Part shown: in pieces, positions 36,219-44,959 of the stretch | Numbering within the stretch: position 1 is the first letter of the stretch | How the letters are laid out: every line of letters starts with the position of its first letter | Assembly: GCF_000805455.1 (NCBI RefSeq) | Contig: NZ_JSUS01000032.1 | Span: 496,001 to 560,000, forward strand | DNA length: 64,000 nucleotides | Reading direction: 5' to 3' | Origin: Acinetobacter sp. A47 | GTDB taxonomy: Bacteria > Pseudomonadota > Gammaproteobacteria > Pseudomonadales > Moraxellaceae | The notes under the pieces: model-generated | Told to the model about the DNA's origin: nothing | Databases searched by the model: none | Seen by the model: the letters and a program-made list of their open reading frames with translations, nothing else | Program-made: the position numbers and the translations under genes

Positions 36219-37481
36219 TTATTTTTGTTTTAAAGAAGTTACAGCCATCGACATTAAGCTTTTTACACGGGTGGGCAATAACGGGGGTCTGGCGTCGGGT
36301 AATTTCCAGCCAAATAAACAGGCTGCTGCTGTAGCGCAGGTACTGCCCTGGCAGGCTCCCATCCCGCAACGCGTATGCAATTTTGCATCGACCCAGTTTT
36401 CCCGCCCGGCAACCTGATCAAAGGTTACATCTTCACAGCGACAAAACACCGTTTCAGGACGTGCCAGTGTTTTCAATTCATGGCGTAACCGGAAACTTTG
36501 AGCAAGTAATCTGGCAAATATTTGATAACGCTGTCTTTGTGCAAATAATTGTCTGGCTTTTTCATATGCAGCAATCGCGGCATAGCCGGCAATTTCTCCC
36601 TCAACCATTGCAAGTTCACTGCCGCCAAAACCGGTACACTCACCGGCAGCAAAAATGTGGGGCTGAGAACTGCGCTGGTATTGATCAACCATAATGGCAT
36701 TGTCCTTGATCTGGCATCCCATGAGCTGCCCCAATTGAACATTGGGTACCAGACCAAAACCACAGGCCAGCCGATCACACTCCACTTCAATAATACCTTT
36801 AGCCGTCTGCAAACGGACACCTTCCAGCCGTTCCTGTCCAAACGCTTCTATCACATAACTGTCAGGTTGATAGAGGCGGTAAGGTAAAGACAGGGCCTGC
36901 ATGATTTTTGCAGGCCAACGCCATAGTTGAAAGGCAAACCTGTATACGGCTGAATGGCTGGCCTGCTCCGCGACATGTAGCACTTGAGCCCCGGCCTTTT
37001 GAGCCGTATCGGCACTGGCCAGTAACAGAGGGCCTGATCCGGCAATGACAATACGTTCATTTGCTACAGGTGTACCAGCCTTGATCAACGCTTGCAAACC
37101 GCCAGCACCTGTTACCCCGGGCAAAGTCCAGCCGGGAAATGGTAAAAACAGTTCTCTTGCTCCACTACATATAATCAGTTGCTTATAGCTTAGGTTCAGG
37201 CTGTCATTTGTACGCTCAACCAGTAATTGCCCTGCAAAAGGGGCTGCTACAATCTTGGCGCCAAACAGACATTCAATATGCGGGCTTGCCTGAATCTGCC
37301 TGTATTTCTGCCGGGCTGTTTCTGGGACAGGAAAAACCGGTCCAGCCCGCCAGATCTGGCCACCCGCCTGAGGATTATTATCCAGTATCAAGATACTTTG
37401 ACCACTTTCTGCTGCTGCAATTGCTGCAGATAAGCCGGCCGGGCCTGCACCAATAATCACAATGTCATATTCTGTTTTCAT
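36219..37481 (-). CDS. D-hydroxyproline dehydrogenase, NAD/FAD subunit
   Basis: A 420-residue HcnB/opine-oxidase-A-like flavoprotein. The FAD-binding IIGAGPAGLSAAIAA motif is at the N-terminus, NADH-type GSGPLLLASADTA near residue 145, and a C-terminal Bfd-like cluster site has four Cys (CRCEDVTF ... CGMGACQGSTC). Together with the small ferredoxin and the FAD subunit upstream it matches the heteromeric D-hydroxyproline dehydrogenase of Pseudomonas. That enzyme oxidises cis-4-hydroxy-D-proline to pyrroline-4-hydroxy-2-carboxylate. Its start overlaps the ferredoxin stop as TAATG, giving tight coupling. Opine or D-amino acid oxidation is the alternative. Confidence 0.85.
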   Translation of the reverse strand: MKTEYDIVIIGAGPAGLSAAIAAAESGQSILILDNNPQAGGQIWRAGPVFPVPETARQKYRQIQASPHIECLFGAKIVAAPFAGQLLVERTNDSLNLSYKQLIICSGARELFLPFPGWTLPGVTGAGGLQALIKAGTPVANERIVIAGSGPLLLASADTAQKAGAQVLHVAEQASHSAVYRFAFQLWRWPAKIMQALSLPYRLYQPDSYVIEAFGQERLEGVRLQTAKGIIEVECDRLACGFGLVPNVQLGQLMGCQIKDNAIMVDQYQRSSQPHIFAAGECTGFGGSELAMVEGEIAGYAAIAAYEKARQLFAQRQRYQIFARLLAQSFRLRHELKTLARPETVFCRCEDVTFDQVAGRENWVDAKLHTRCGMGACQGSTCATAAACLFGWKLPDARPPLLPTRVKSLMSMAVTSLKQK

Positions 37482-37711
37482 TATTGTGTTTCCACCTGCA
37501 TACCTTGCTGACACAATGTTTGACAAGCCAGTACGCGGAGTCCGTTAATCTTGACACGGCATTCCTGACAGACACCCATCCCACAAAAAGCAGTACGTTG
37601 CTCCCCCCGAACAGATCGACGGCTATAGATTTTCGCCTGGGCCAAGGCTGCAGCGACAGTCATCCCATCCATGACCGACATGGTTTTTCCGTTAATAACA
37701 AGCTGGATCAT
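37481..37711 (-). CDS. D-hydroxyproline dehydrogenase, [2Fe-2S] subunit
   Basis: A 76-residue ferredoxin-like subunit (HcnA type). C43, C48, C51 and C63 (AFCGMGVCQEC ... ACQTLC) are the cluster ligands, and the sequence begins with the beta-grasp MIQLVINGKTMSV. It bridges electron transfer between the two flavoprotein subunits encoded on either side. Its start directly abuts the preceding stop and its own stop overlaps the next start by one base. Confidence 0.87.
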   Translation of the reverse strand: MIQLVINGKTMSVMDGMTVAAALAQAKIYSRRSVRGEQRTAFCGMGVCQECRVKINGLRVLACQTLCQQGMQVETQ

Positions 37712-38815
37712 TTATACAGCTCCCAAAAAACGATCTGGTAAAAAAGGTTCTGGATCTATGCCGAAAGGCATCCCGCATAAATGTGACGCAATCAGCTTTG
37801 CCGTACCTGTAGCCGTCGTGACACCAAGTCCCTCATGCCCCACCGCCAGATACACGGACTGAAAAGCAGGATGTCGCCCGATCACAGGAATACCGTCTGG
37901 CGTTGCGGCCCGAAAACCGGTCCATGCCCGGATAATGTTCAGGTCGGCCAGCGCCGGAAAATAATCCACGGCCTCTTTGAGTACCCGGGTGAGAACCTCC
38001 GGCTCAACCATAGGATCTACCGTATTAAATTGTCGCGATGAACCAATAAATAGTTGCCCTGACGGCCTAGGCTGGATGTTGCAGGCAACTGAGAGCCCGC
38101 TGGTGGCTTGTGTACTTGCCGCATAGGCCAGAGCCACAAGGGTATGCTGAACTTCTATTTCCGGGTAACGTTCAGTAATTGCCAAGTGTCCCTTTTTGGG
38201 TTCGATCGGCAAACCGGGAAAGAAATCTGTTGCATGAATCCCGTTTGCCAGAATGATATGGCTTGCTTCCAGCCATGTTCCGTCACTGACCTGAACACGG
38301 TTTTCCTCGATCCGGGTGACTTTGCCATATTGAAGCTGGATCTTCTCTGGGTATTGCTTTAACAACCACTCGGCAACACAAGGTGCATATACGATACCAT
38401 CATCAAAAACCTCCAGCCCGCCATATAAACCCTGCTTTAAATGCGGTTCCAGCTGCCTTATTTCTTCCGCACTCCGAAGTTGGCACCTGACGCCTTGAGC
38501 CTGCAACCGTTGATATTTTTCTTCGGCAACCTGCATTTCTTCCGCGCTGCTCGCCAGCCATAAAGTTGGAAGCTGACGATAGGCACATTCGGGGGAAAGC
38601 TGTTTACCCAGTGCATGCCATAACTGGACAGACCAGTGACTCAGCTGAAGCTCGGCTTCCAGATCATCCATAATCACCAGATGCCCCATACCTGCGGCAG
38701 TCGCTCCGCCGATACGTGCATCAAGTACCCGTACAGTTAAACCTTGCCGAGCAAGTTCATAGGCACATGCAGCCCCGACAATACCGGCACCAACGACAAT
38801 GACATCGGTACTCAT
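37712..38815 (-). CDS. D-hydroxyproline dehydrogenase, FAD catalytic subunit
   Basis: DadA/HcnC-family flavoprotein of 367 residues with the N-terminal [19 protein letters not shown] dinucleotide fold and the C-terminal [17 protein letters not shown] and [17 protein letters not shown] segments of D-amino acid dehydrogenases. Expected to oxidise cis-4-hydroxy-D-proline made by the epimerase next to it. The start overlaps the epimerase stop as ATGA, so the four genes form one translationally coupled operon. Confidence 0.88.
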   Translation of the reverse strand: MSTDVIVVGAGIVGAACAYELARQGLTVRVLDARIGGATAAGMGHLVIMDDLEAELQLSHWSVQLWHALGKQLSPECAYRQLPTLWLASSAEEMQVAEEKYQRLQAQGVRCQLRSAEEIRQLEPHLKQGLYGGLEVFDDGIVYAPCVAEWLLKQYPEKIQLQYGKVTRIEENRVQVSDGTWLEASHIILANGIHATDFFPGLPIEPKKGHLAITERYPEIEVQHTLVALAYAASTQATSGLSVACNIQPRPSGQLFIGSSRQFNTVDPMVEPEVLTRVLKEAVDYFPALADLNIIRAWTGFRAATPDGIPVIGRHPAFQSVYLAVGHEGLGVTTATGTAKLIASHLCGMPFGIDPEPFLPDRFLGAV

Positions 38816-39744
38816 AGCTGAATACCCCAGGCAAAGGGATCATTTTCATCCATTAATAAGGTTGCCTCGGCACTCATATAGGCTTCCCCCCGAATGGTCG
38901 GAATGACATATTCTCCCGCCTGTTCATAAGAAGCAATAAACTGGCTCCCGATAATACTGGCCTGTGTCCACAAGACACCGGGTTCAAGCTTGCCATCCGC
39001 AGCCAGACAGGCGATTTTTGCACTGGTCCCGGTCCCGCACGGTGAACGGTCATAAGCTTTCCCGGGACAAAGTACAAAATTTTTACTGTCTGCATGATCA
39101 TCGCTTGTAAATAATTCGATATGATCAATTTCCTGCCCGGCTTTACCAGTCACGCCCTGTGCTTTTAACGCCTGTCTCACAGCCCATGCATATTCGGTCA
39201 GCTGCTCAAGATTATCGCCCGTTACTTTTTGCCCATGCTCATTGATCAGGAAAAACCAGTTCCCTCCCCAGGCAATATCCCCCGTTACTTTTCCATACGG
39301 TTCTACTGCAATTTCAACCGCTTTCTGGTAGCGATAAGCTGGCACATTGCGGACACTTACCGAACCATCCTCATGCAAGGTTGCTTCAACATCACCGACC
39401 GGAGTTTCAATTAAATGGGTACCTACCTGAATACGACCTAAATATGCCAGAGAAGCAACCAGCCCAATGGTGCCATGTCCACACATGCCCAGATATCCCG
39501 TATTATTAAAAAAGATAACGCCGGCACTGGCCTTGGGATTAACCGGTTTACATAGCAAGGCCCCTACGAGAACATCATTGCCCCGTGGTTCCAGCATGGC
39601 TGCTCTACGAAAATGATCATATTGTTCCGACAGCACCTTACGGCGGCTTTCCATGTCGCCATCCCCCAGATCTGGAAAACCTTCAAGTACCAGTCTGGTC
39701 GGTTCGCCACCTGTATGCGAGTCCAAAATTTTTACTGTTTTCAT
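38812..39744 (-). CDS. 4-hydroxyproline 2-epimerase
   Basis: Cytoplasmic cofactor-independent epimerase of 310 residues from the proline racemase superfamily, turning trans-4-hydroxy-L-proline into cis-4-hydroxy-D-proline. Both catalytic cysteines are present: C88 in GMCGHGTIG and C236 in [11 protein letters not shown], so it is not the Thr-type dehydratase. The dehydrogenase subunits following it favour the epimerase over proline racemase. AAGGA lies nine bases before the ATG. First gene of the operon. Confidence 0.92.
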   Translation of the reverse strand: MKTVKILDSHTGGEPTRLVLEGFPDLGDGDMESRRKVLSEQYDHFRRAAMLEPRGNDVLVGALLCKPVNPKASAGVIFFNNTGYLGMCGHGTIGLVASLAYLGRIQVGTHLIETPVGDVEATLHEDGSVSVRNVPAYRYQKAVEIAVEPYGKVTGDIAWGGNWFFLINEHGQKVTGDNLEQLTEYAWAVRQALKAQGVTGKAGQEIDHIELFTSDDHADSKNFVLCPGKAYDRSPCGTGTSAKIACLAADGKLEPGVLWTQASIIGSQFIASYEQAGEYVIPTIRGEAYMSAEATLLMDENDPFAWGIQL

Positions 39745-39865
39745 CTGAGTATCCTTTCATTTTTTTCTAGGATGACTCAACCCGCCCCATCAATCTTGAT
39801 ACTTTTCGGCTTAAATGATGACGAAATCGGCATAACGTATGATGCATACCGAAAAAATTAAAGAC

Positions 39866-39893
39866 AAAAAAATTAGGTCAGTCGACCTAATTT
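39866..39893 (-). terminator. Terminator of the gntR gene
   Basis: AAATTAGGTC / GACCTAATTT stem with a 4-base loop; the minus strand continues into seven T, 34 bases after the regulator stop. Confidence 0.85.
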
Positions 39894-39926
39894 AAAGCAT
39901 GGCATTCACCTCGGTACAGGACTGGC

Positions 39927-40625
39927 TTATTTTCTGGTTGCCTGATGATGAGGCAGATGTTCATACAATGATTGGCAGACACCATTGATATGTTCTTCAA
40001 TCAGCTTTACCGCCAAGTCGACATCTTTGGCTTTGCACGCCCTGACGATTTCCTTATGCTCATCATTAGCACGGGATTTACCTGATGAAACATTCATTTG
40101 AAGTCTGAGATAACGCTCGATCTTGTCATAAATTGAACGGATCAGACCAAGCATATAGGGACGTTGGGCCGGTTCATACAGGCAGGCATGTAATTGCCAG
40201 TTCAATGTTGTCCAGCTGCCAATATCCATGGTATCAATAAAGGCATTGCAGATTTCTTCGGCCTTTTGATAGGTTTCTTCGGTCATATTCGGTACAGCCA
40301 GCTGGATCAGCTTGGTTTCCAGCATCACCCGCACCTCAAAAATCTGGGCCAGTTCTTCTTCAGAAATACGGGTGACAAGTGCTCCACGATTTTTCTTGAA
40401 TTCAACCAGTCCCTCTGCTTCTAATTGTTTTAATGCTTCACGAACCGGAATCTTGCTGACATTGAAAAGCCGGGCAATTTCATCCTGACGAATCGGCTCA
40501 CCTTCAGCAATATGACCGGCAATAATTGCTTCTCTGATATATTTCACAATTACTTCAGATACTGACGGTAGTGCACCTAAATTTGATACATTAAAAGATG
40601 GTAGCGCCACGGATATTCTTTTCAC
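39927..40625 (-). CDS. GntR/FCD-family repressor, probable hydroxyproline regulator
   Basis: Regulator of 232 residues with an N-terminal winged helix (about 18-85, IAEGEPIRQDEIARLFNVSKIPVREALKQLEAEGLVEF) and a C-terminal FCD effector domain (about 95-220) whose Asp/His residues usually bind a metal near the ligand. FCD proteins commonly bind short palindromes with a GTATAC-like centre, matching the ATATCGTATACGATAT element found three times in the island. It is the best candidate for that repressor. The longest frame starts with GTG at 40625; another GTG at 40610 is possible, so the start is uncertain. Confidence 0.9.
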   Translation of the reverse strand: MKRISVALPSFNVSNLGALPSVSEVIVKYIREAIIAGHIAEGEPIRQDEIARLFNVSKIPVREALKQLEAEGLVEFKKNRGALVTRISEEELAQIFEVRVMLETKLIQLAVPNMTEETYQKAEEICNAFIDTMDIGSWTTLNWQLHACLYEPAQRPYMLGLIRSIYDKIERYLRLQMNVSSGKSRANDEHKEIVRACKAKDVDLAVKLIEEHINGVCQSLYEHLPHHQATRK

Positions 40626-41013
40626 CTCAAACTATGACACAAATGGATGACTTCGACAGCCTCCAGAATGATGAAATCATTGCTTTAACAACCGGCCGTT
40701 CAAGGCAGTCTGTCCCCTGATGGACCCGGTTTTCACAATCATTCCTGAATATGCAAACAGCAGATATTTTTTTAATAACAGGCTGCCCAAGTATACTTTA
40801 TACCATTTAATTCACAAAGTGGTTGTGACTATGCTGAAATCGTCATCATAATGAAGTTTTCATGCAAGAGAAAAGTCTCCTTCACAGGCATACTTGGTCA
40901 CAAATGCCCGATCCATTACCCGTCTTATCGCCCACTCCCGGCCAGAATCATGACGATGATCTTCACCAGCGGATGCCTGAGCCAGACAATCTTCAGTATA
41001 TGAACCAGTATTT
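40626..41013. other. Divergent intergenic region, gntR to DMT exporter
   Basis: About 390 bases with no convincing gene. A GTATAC core at 40791-40796 lacks the flanks of the shared operator. Promoters for both neighbours should lie here but none is clear. Confidence 0.4.
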
Positions 41014-41922
41014 ATGACTATACAATCCAATAAGACTACAACACTCACTTATTATACGGGCTTGCTCTCCGTTTTATTTGCTGCTTTTCTATGGGGCACC
41101 GCAGGCACGGCGGCCTCTTTTGCCCAAGGAATCAGTCCGATTGTTATTGCCAGTCTTTCTGTCTGCCTGGGTGGCTTAATTCATGCCAGTCTCAGTTTCA
41201 GGGCAATCAAGAATAACGCTTTTAAACTGGCTAACCATAAGACCAAAATAGGCATAGCCGTCATTGTTTCCATTCTTTGTCCTTTTGCCTTTTATAATTC
41301 TGTTGCCTTGGCCGGTGTGTCGGTCGGGACAGTCGTTTCAATTGGCTGCGCCCCGTTATTTTCGGTTTTACTTGAATGGTTTTTTGATAAACGTAAGCTC
41401 TCTGTGCAATGGCTGATCAGTTTTATTCTTGGTTTTACAGGAATTATTTTTCTCTGTTTCTCTGGTGAGCATGCCCCTCAGGCCCCGGTGACGACTTCTC
41501 AGCATATCATCGGTATATTTTTTGGTTTAGTGTCCAGTTTCAGCTATGCAAGCTATTCCTGGACAATGAAAAACCTTATTCATACAGGTATTGACTCACG
41601 GGCTGCTATGGGCGTGATTTTTGGGATTTCTGCCCTCATCCTGTTACCCACATTATTCATTACCGCTACGCACCTGTTTGACCATCCAGCAAATATCTGG
41701 GTGGCACTGTATATCCCGGTTGTCCCCATGTTTTTGGGTTATCTTTTTTTCAGTTTTGGCCTGAAACGTATACCTGCAAGTCAGGCAATGACACTGGCAC
41801 TGGTTGAAATTCCAGTCGCTACCTTATTGGCTGTTCTGCTTGTCGGTGAACGCCTGAATATAAATGGATATTTCGGCTTAATCCTGATTTTCTTATGTGT
41901 GGTGGTTCTGACCAAAAAATAA
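41014..41922 (+). CDS. EamA-type DMT transporter
   Basis: Inner-membrane drug/metabolite transporter of 302 residues with ten helices in two EamA repeats (about 15-140 and 165-300). AAFLWGTAGTAASFAQG at the first helix and the FGLKRIPASQAMTLALVEIPVATLLAVLLVGERL repeat-end signature, a classic EamA feature, are visible. These proteins usually export amino acids or metabolites, so it may relieve build-up of a hydroxyproline pathway compound. No ribosome site is evident before ATG 41014. A strong terminator follows. Confidence 0.88.
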   Translation: MTIQSNKTTTLTYYTGLLSVLFAAFLWGTAGTAASFAQGISPIVIASLSVCLGGLIHASLSFRAIKNNAFKLANHKTKIGIAVIVSILCPFAFYNSVALAGVSVGTVVSIGCAPLFSVLLEWFFDKRKLSVQWLISFILGFTGIIFLCFSGEHAPQAPVTTSQHIIGIFFGLVSSFSYASYSWTMKNLIHTGIDSRAAMGVIFGISALILLPTLFITATHLFDHPANIWVALYIPVVPMFLGYLFFSFGLKRIPASQAMTLALVEIPVATLLAVLLVGERLNINGYFGLILIFLCVVVLTKK

Positions 41923-41954
41923 AGGTGAGACCAAGACCAGAAGAGCAAAAATAA

Positions 41955-41981
41955 AAAGGCTAGAAAATCTAGCCTTTTTAT
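41955..41981. terminator. Bidirectional terminator
   Basis: AAAAAGGCTAGA / TCTAGCCTTTTT with a 3-base loop between the convergent DMT and deaminase genes. Confidence 0.88.
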
Positions 41982-41995
41982 TATCAGCAAGATCA

Positions 41996-42931
41996 TCAGA
42001 TCCCGGCAGACCAGTTACGGTACCAGGTCCGGAACAATTCATACTGGGTTTCCACATACTTACGTTGTGATTCGCTGAGCGCATCTGTCTCATTGAAATG
42101 TAAGCTATATTCTTTATCGCCATTCAGTACCATCAGGTATTTATAATACAAGACCAGATCTGTTCCTTCATCAAATGATGACAATACTTCCAGAGCACTG
42201 GACAACTCTTGTGCCAGACGACGTGCTTTGGCATCTCCTGCTGCTGCTTTTTTACTTAAATCGACAAGCTGTAATACCTCTTTAGGCAATGCATTGCCAA
42301 TCCCTGTAATTGCCCCGGTGGCATTGCAGTTGACAAAACCATGAAACACCTGAGTATCGACCCCGGCCATGAGAGTGACCGAATCATCTTGTGAAGTAAT
42401 GAATTCTGCTGCATAACGCATATCTGCTGCGCCACCAAATTCTTTAAAACCGATCAGATTTGGAAATTCACGGCGTAACTCAAAAAACAGGTCGGCACGC
42501 GTTGCAAAGCCATAATATGGGCTATTATAAATGACCGCAGCAAGGCTGGGTGCAGCTTTTAAAATCGCTGAAAAATGTGCTTTTTGCGCTGCCGGAGATG
42601 CACCACGTGACAATACCCGTGGAATCACCATCAGGCCCTGGGCCCCCACTTTTTCTGCATGTGCAGCATGAGAAACCGCTTCTTTGGTATTTACCGCTCC
42701 TGTCCCCACAATTGTTGGGATACCTGCAGCCACCAGACGGGCTACACCTTCCTGACGCTGGGCTTCTGTCAATAATGGCCAGTCCCCCATTGAACCGCAA
42801 TATACAACGGCACTCATTCCCGCTTCGATCAGTTCGCGGCCTTTTTTTACCAGCGCATCGAAGTCTGGCTCACGATTTGCCGTACATGGGGTCATCAACG
42901 CCGGGATACATCCTGTAAAGATATTAGTCAT
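41996..42931 (-). CDS. Pyrroline-4-hydroxy-2-carboxylate deaminase (DapA family)
   Basis: Cytoplasmic TIM-barrel Schiff-base enzyme of 311 residues, homologous to dihydrodipicolinate synthase. Catalytic Lys in IGFKEFGG (about residue 163) and the Tyr in VIYNSPYYG are present. In hydroxyproline breakdown this family converts 1-pyrroline-4-hydroxy-2-carboxylate to 2-oxoglutarate semialdehyde and ammonia, fitting exactly between the dehydrogenase and KGSADH here. I prefer the second of two adjacent ATGs (GAGGA six bases upstream). The shared operator lies about 107-122 bases before it. Confidence 0.9.
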   Translation of the reverse strand: MTNIFTGCIPALMTPCTANREPDFDALVKKGRELIEAGMSAVVYCGSMGDWPLLTEAQRQEGVARLVAAGIPTIVGTGAVNTKEAVSHAAHAEKVGAQGLMVIPRVLSRGASPAAQKAHFSAILKAAPSLAAVIYNSPYYGFATRADLFFELRREFPNLIGFKEFGGAADMRYAAEFITSQDDSVTLMAGVDTQVFHGFVNCNATGAITGIGNALPKEVLQLVDLSKKAAAGDAKARRLAQELSSALEVLSSFDEGTDLVLYYKYLMVLNGDKEYSLHFNETDALSESQRKYVETQYELFRTWYRNWSAGI

Positions 42932-43037
42932 CATTATTCCTCAATCATCATGTTTAAAAACATTGCGCGTTTTGCAATCTTGTATTGCCAGTTTGAACCA
43001 ACAAAGCCGTTTTAAATTGGCTTTCCCTATATTTTGA

Positions 43038-43053
43038 ATATCGTATACGATAT
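43038..43053. promoter_or_regulatory. GntR-type operator, copy 3 (deaminase)
   Basis: Perfect palindrome ATATCGTATACGATAT, identical to copies at 26480 and 33933; the minus-strand GATATT inside could be the -10 of the deaminase gene. Confidence 0.75.
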
Positions 43054-43167
43054 ACATGGAGAAAAAAAGCCCTTTTCTAAAAAAAGGCTCCGGAGTATTG
43101 ATCCGGCCAAGACAACCAGTAGCCCGAAAGCCTTAATACATTAGAAAAAAACGAGTTAATGCAATAA

Positions 43168-43195
43168 AAAAAGGGCTGAAAACTCAGCCCTTTTT
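43168..43195 (-). terminator. Terminator of the aromatic permease gene
   Basis: AAAAAGGGCTGA / TCAGCCCTTTTT stem-loop with runs on both sides, just after the permease stop on the minus strand. Confidence 0.85.
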
Positions 43196-43216
43196 CTTCA
43201 GATCAGTTTGTCAAAG

Positions 43217-44605
43217 TTATGCATCGGTATTAAATGCCACGCTATGCTGCTCATTTTTCAACTTTCGCTGTTTCAGATAATAGGCAAACATCAGGCAAAG
43301 AATCCATGCAGGAATCATCATTACCGCAATACGCATATCCGGCGTTAATGACATGATCACCAAAATACCCAGCATAAAAATCATGCAAAGATAATTACTG
43401 AACGGATACGCAATACTTGGGAATTTGGTCGTTACACCCTGTGCCTGCATCGATTTACGAAACTTGAGATGTGTCCATGAAATGACCACCCAGTTAATCA
43501 CAATTGCGGCAACCACCAGCATCATCAGCAGGCCAAATGCTTTTTCAGGGAATGCATAGTTCAGCAATACGCATAGAACTGTCACAAATGCTGAAACATA
43601 GACCGCGTTGGTTGGAATACCACGTTTATTGATATGCTTGAGGAATTTTGGCGCATTGCCCTGTTGTGCCAGACCTAACAGCATACGGCTACTGCAATAA
43701 CTGGTACCGTTATATACCGATACTGCTGCGGTCAGGATCACAAAGTTGAGCAAGGTGGCGACGCCCTGGCTATCGAGTGAAGCGAAGACCATCACAAATG
43801 GGCTACCGCCCTGTGCCATCTGGTTCCATGGGAATAATGCAAACAGAATGAAAAGTGTCGCAATATAGAAAATCAGGATACGGTAAATAATTTGATTGAC
43901 GGCTTTAGGCAAGGTTTTATCTGGATCACGGGCTTCGGCTGCAGTAATCCCGAACAGCTCGATACCACCGAATGCAAAGATAATCACCGCCATGGCCATA
44001 ACCAGACCTTCAACACCAAACGGGAAAAAACCGCCTAAGGCCCAAAGGTTGCTAATACTTGCCTGTGGCCCTGCCGTGCCTGTTGCAAGCAGATAGGAAC
44101 CAAAACCAATCATAGCCAGAATGGCCAGAATCTTGACGATGGAAAACCAGAACTCCATTTCGCCAAAAAACTTTACATGTAACAGATTGATACCGTTAAT
44201 CAAGATAAAGAAAGCCAGTGCTGATATCCAGGTCGGGATTTCAGGCCACCAGTATTGAATATACAGACCAATGGCACTCAGCTCCGCCATACACACCAGC
44301 ACATTGAGTACCCAGTAGTTCCAGCCCGACATAAAGCCTGCAAATGAACCCCAGTATTTATAGGCAAAATGACTGAAGGAACCGCTGACCGGCTCCTGTA
44401 CCACCATTTCACCTAACTGGCGCATCATTAAAAATGCAATCAGTCCTGCAATTGCATAACCGAGGATGACTGAGGGGCCCGCCAGCTTGATCGATTGGGA
44501 TATCCCGAGAAACAGACCTGTGCCAATCGCACCACCTAGCGCGATAAGCTGGATGTGCCGATTGCTTAAACCATGTTTCAGGTTTCCTTGCTCCTGTTTT
44601 GACAT
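43217..44605 (-). CDS. Aromatic amino acid permease, AroP-like
   Basis: Inner-membrane APC-superfamily carrier of 462 residues with 12 helices. LKHGLSNRHIQLIALGGAIGTGLFLG is the AAT-family first helix, followed by GEMVVQEPVSGSFSHFAYKYWG, typical of AroP/PheP/ProY/CycA relatives. Lying next to the tyrosine degradation operon and sharing its upstream motif (44648-44662), it is the likely tyrosine/phenylalanine importer. Divergent from fahA. Confidence 0.88.
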   Translation of the reverse strand: MSKQEQGNLKHGLSNRHIQLIALGGAIGTGLFLGISQSIKLAGPSVILGYAIAGLIAFLMMRQLGEMVVQEPVSGSFSHFAYKYWGSFAGFMSGWNYWVLNVLVCMAELSAIGLYIQYWWPEIPTWISALAFFILINGINLLHVKFFGEMEFWFSIVKILAILAMIGFGSYLLATGTAGPQASISNLWALGGFFPFGVEGLVMAMAVIIFAFGGIELFGITAAEARDPDKTLPKAVNQIIYRILIFYIATLFILFALFPWNQMAQGGSPFVMVFASLDSQGVATLLNFVILTAAVSVYNGTSYCSSRMLLGLAQQGNAPKFLKHINKRGIPTNAVYVSAFVTVLCVLLNYAFPEKAFGLLMMLVVAAIVINWVVISWTHLKFRKSMQAQGVTTKFPSIAYPFSNYLCMIFMLGILVIMSLTPDMRIAVMMIPAWILCLMFAYYLKQRKLKNEQHSVAFNTDA

Positions 44606-44647
44606 ATGATTATTCTCGTCCTTGTCGCGTAATTTTTTTGTCTAAAA

Positions 44648-44662
44648 TTACGTATATCATAA
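44648..44662. promoter_or_regulatory. Candidate IclR-regulon site at permease
   Basis: TTACG-TATAT-CATAA, a 15-base dyad of the type TTAYG-N5-YRTAA also found in pairs before fahA and hpd; it stands 43-57 bases before the permease start. Confidence 0.55.
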
Positions 44663-44756
44663 GTTGATCACCAATGCCTACCTCAAATCAAAAAATAATT
44701 GATTTACTTTTCAGATAACCGCGCATATAAACAGAAAATTCAATAAATAACAAATA

Positions 44757-44791
44757 TTATGAATAATGTAATTAAATTATGTATTGCGTAA
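44757..44791. promoter_or_regulatory. Paired candidate IclR-regulon sites at fahA
   Basis: TTATG-AATAA-TGTAA (44757-44771) and TTATG-TATTG-CGTAA (44777-44791), start-to-start offset 20 bases, about two helix turns. They lie 169-203 bases before fahA, in the region divergent with the permease. Confidence 0.6.
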
Positions 44792-44959
44792 TTAATTATT
44801 TTCAGTATGATAGAAATCATCAACAACCGCTTTGTTGCTTCAGACAATCTGGAAAAGCAGCTAGAAAATATAAATATTTAGTGTTTTTTCAAAAACTTGC
44901 AGCAGGAAAGCCAAAAAATTAAATCATTTTTACAAAATGAAAGACAAGGAAGGTACAGC

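Noticed and set aside
39837..39849. GTATG-ATG-CATAC dyad as a fourth copy of the GntR operator before the epimerase
   Set aside because: Only part of the core is shared and the flanks differ from the three identical copies; too weak to call.
40791..40796. GTATAC core near the gntR start as an autoregulatory operator
   Set aside because: Flanking half-sites ATATC/GATAT are absent.
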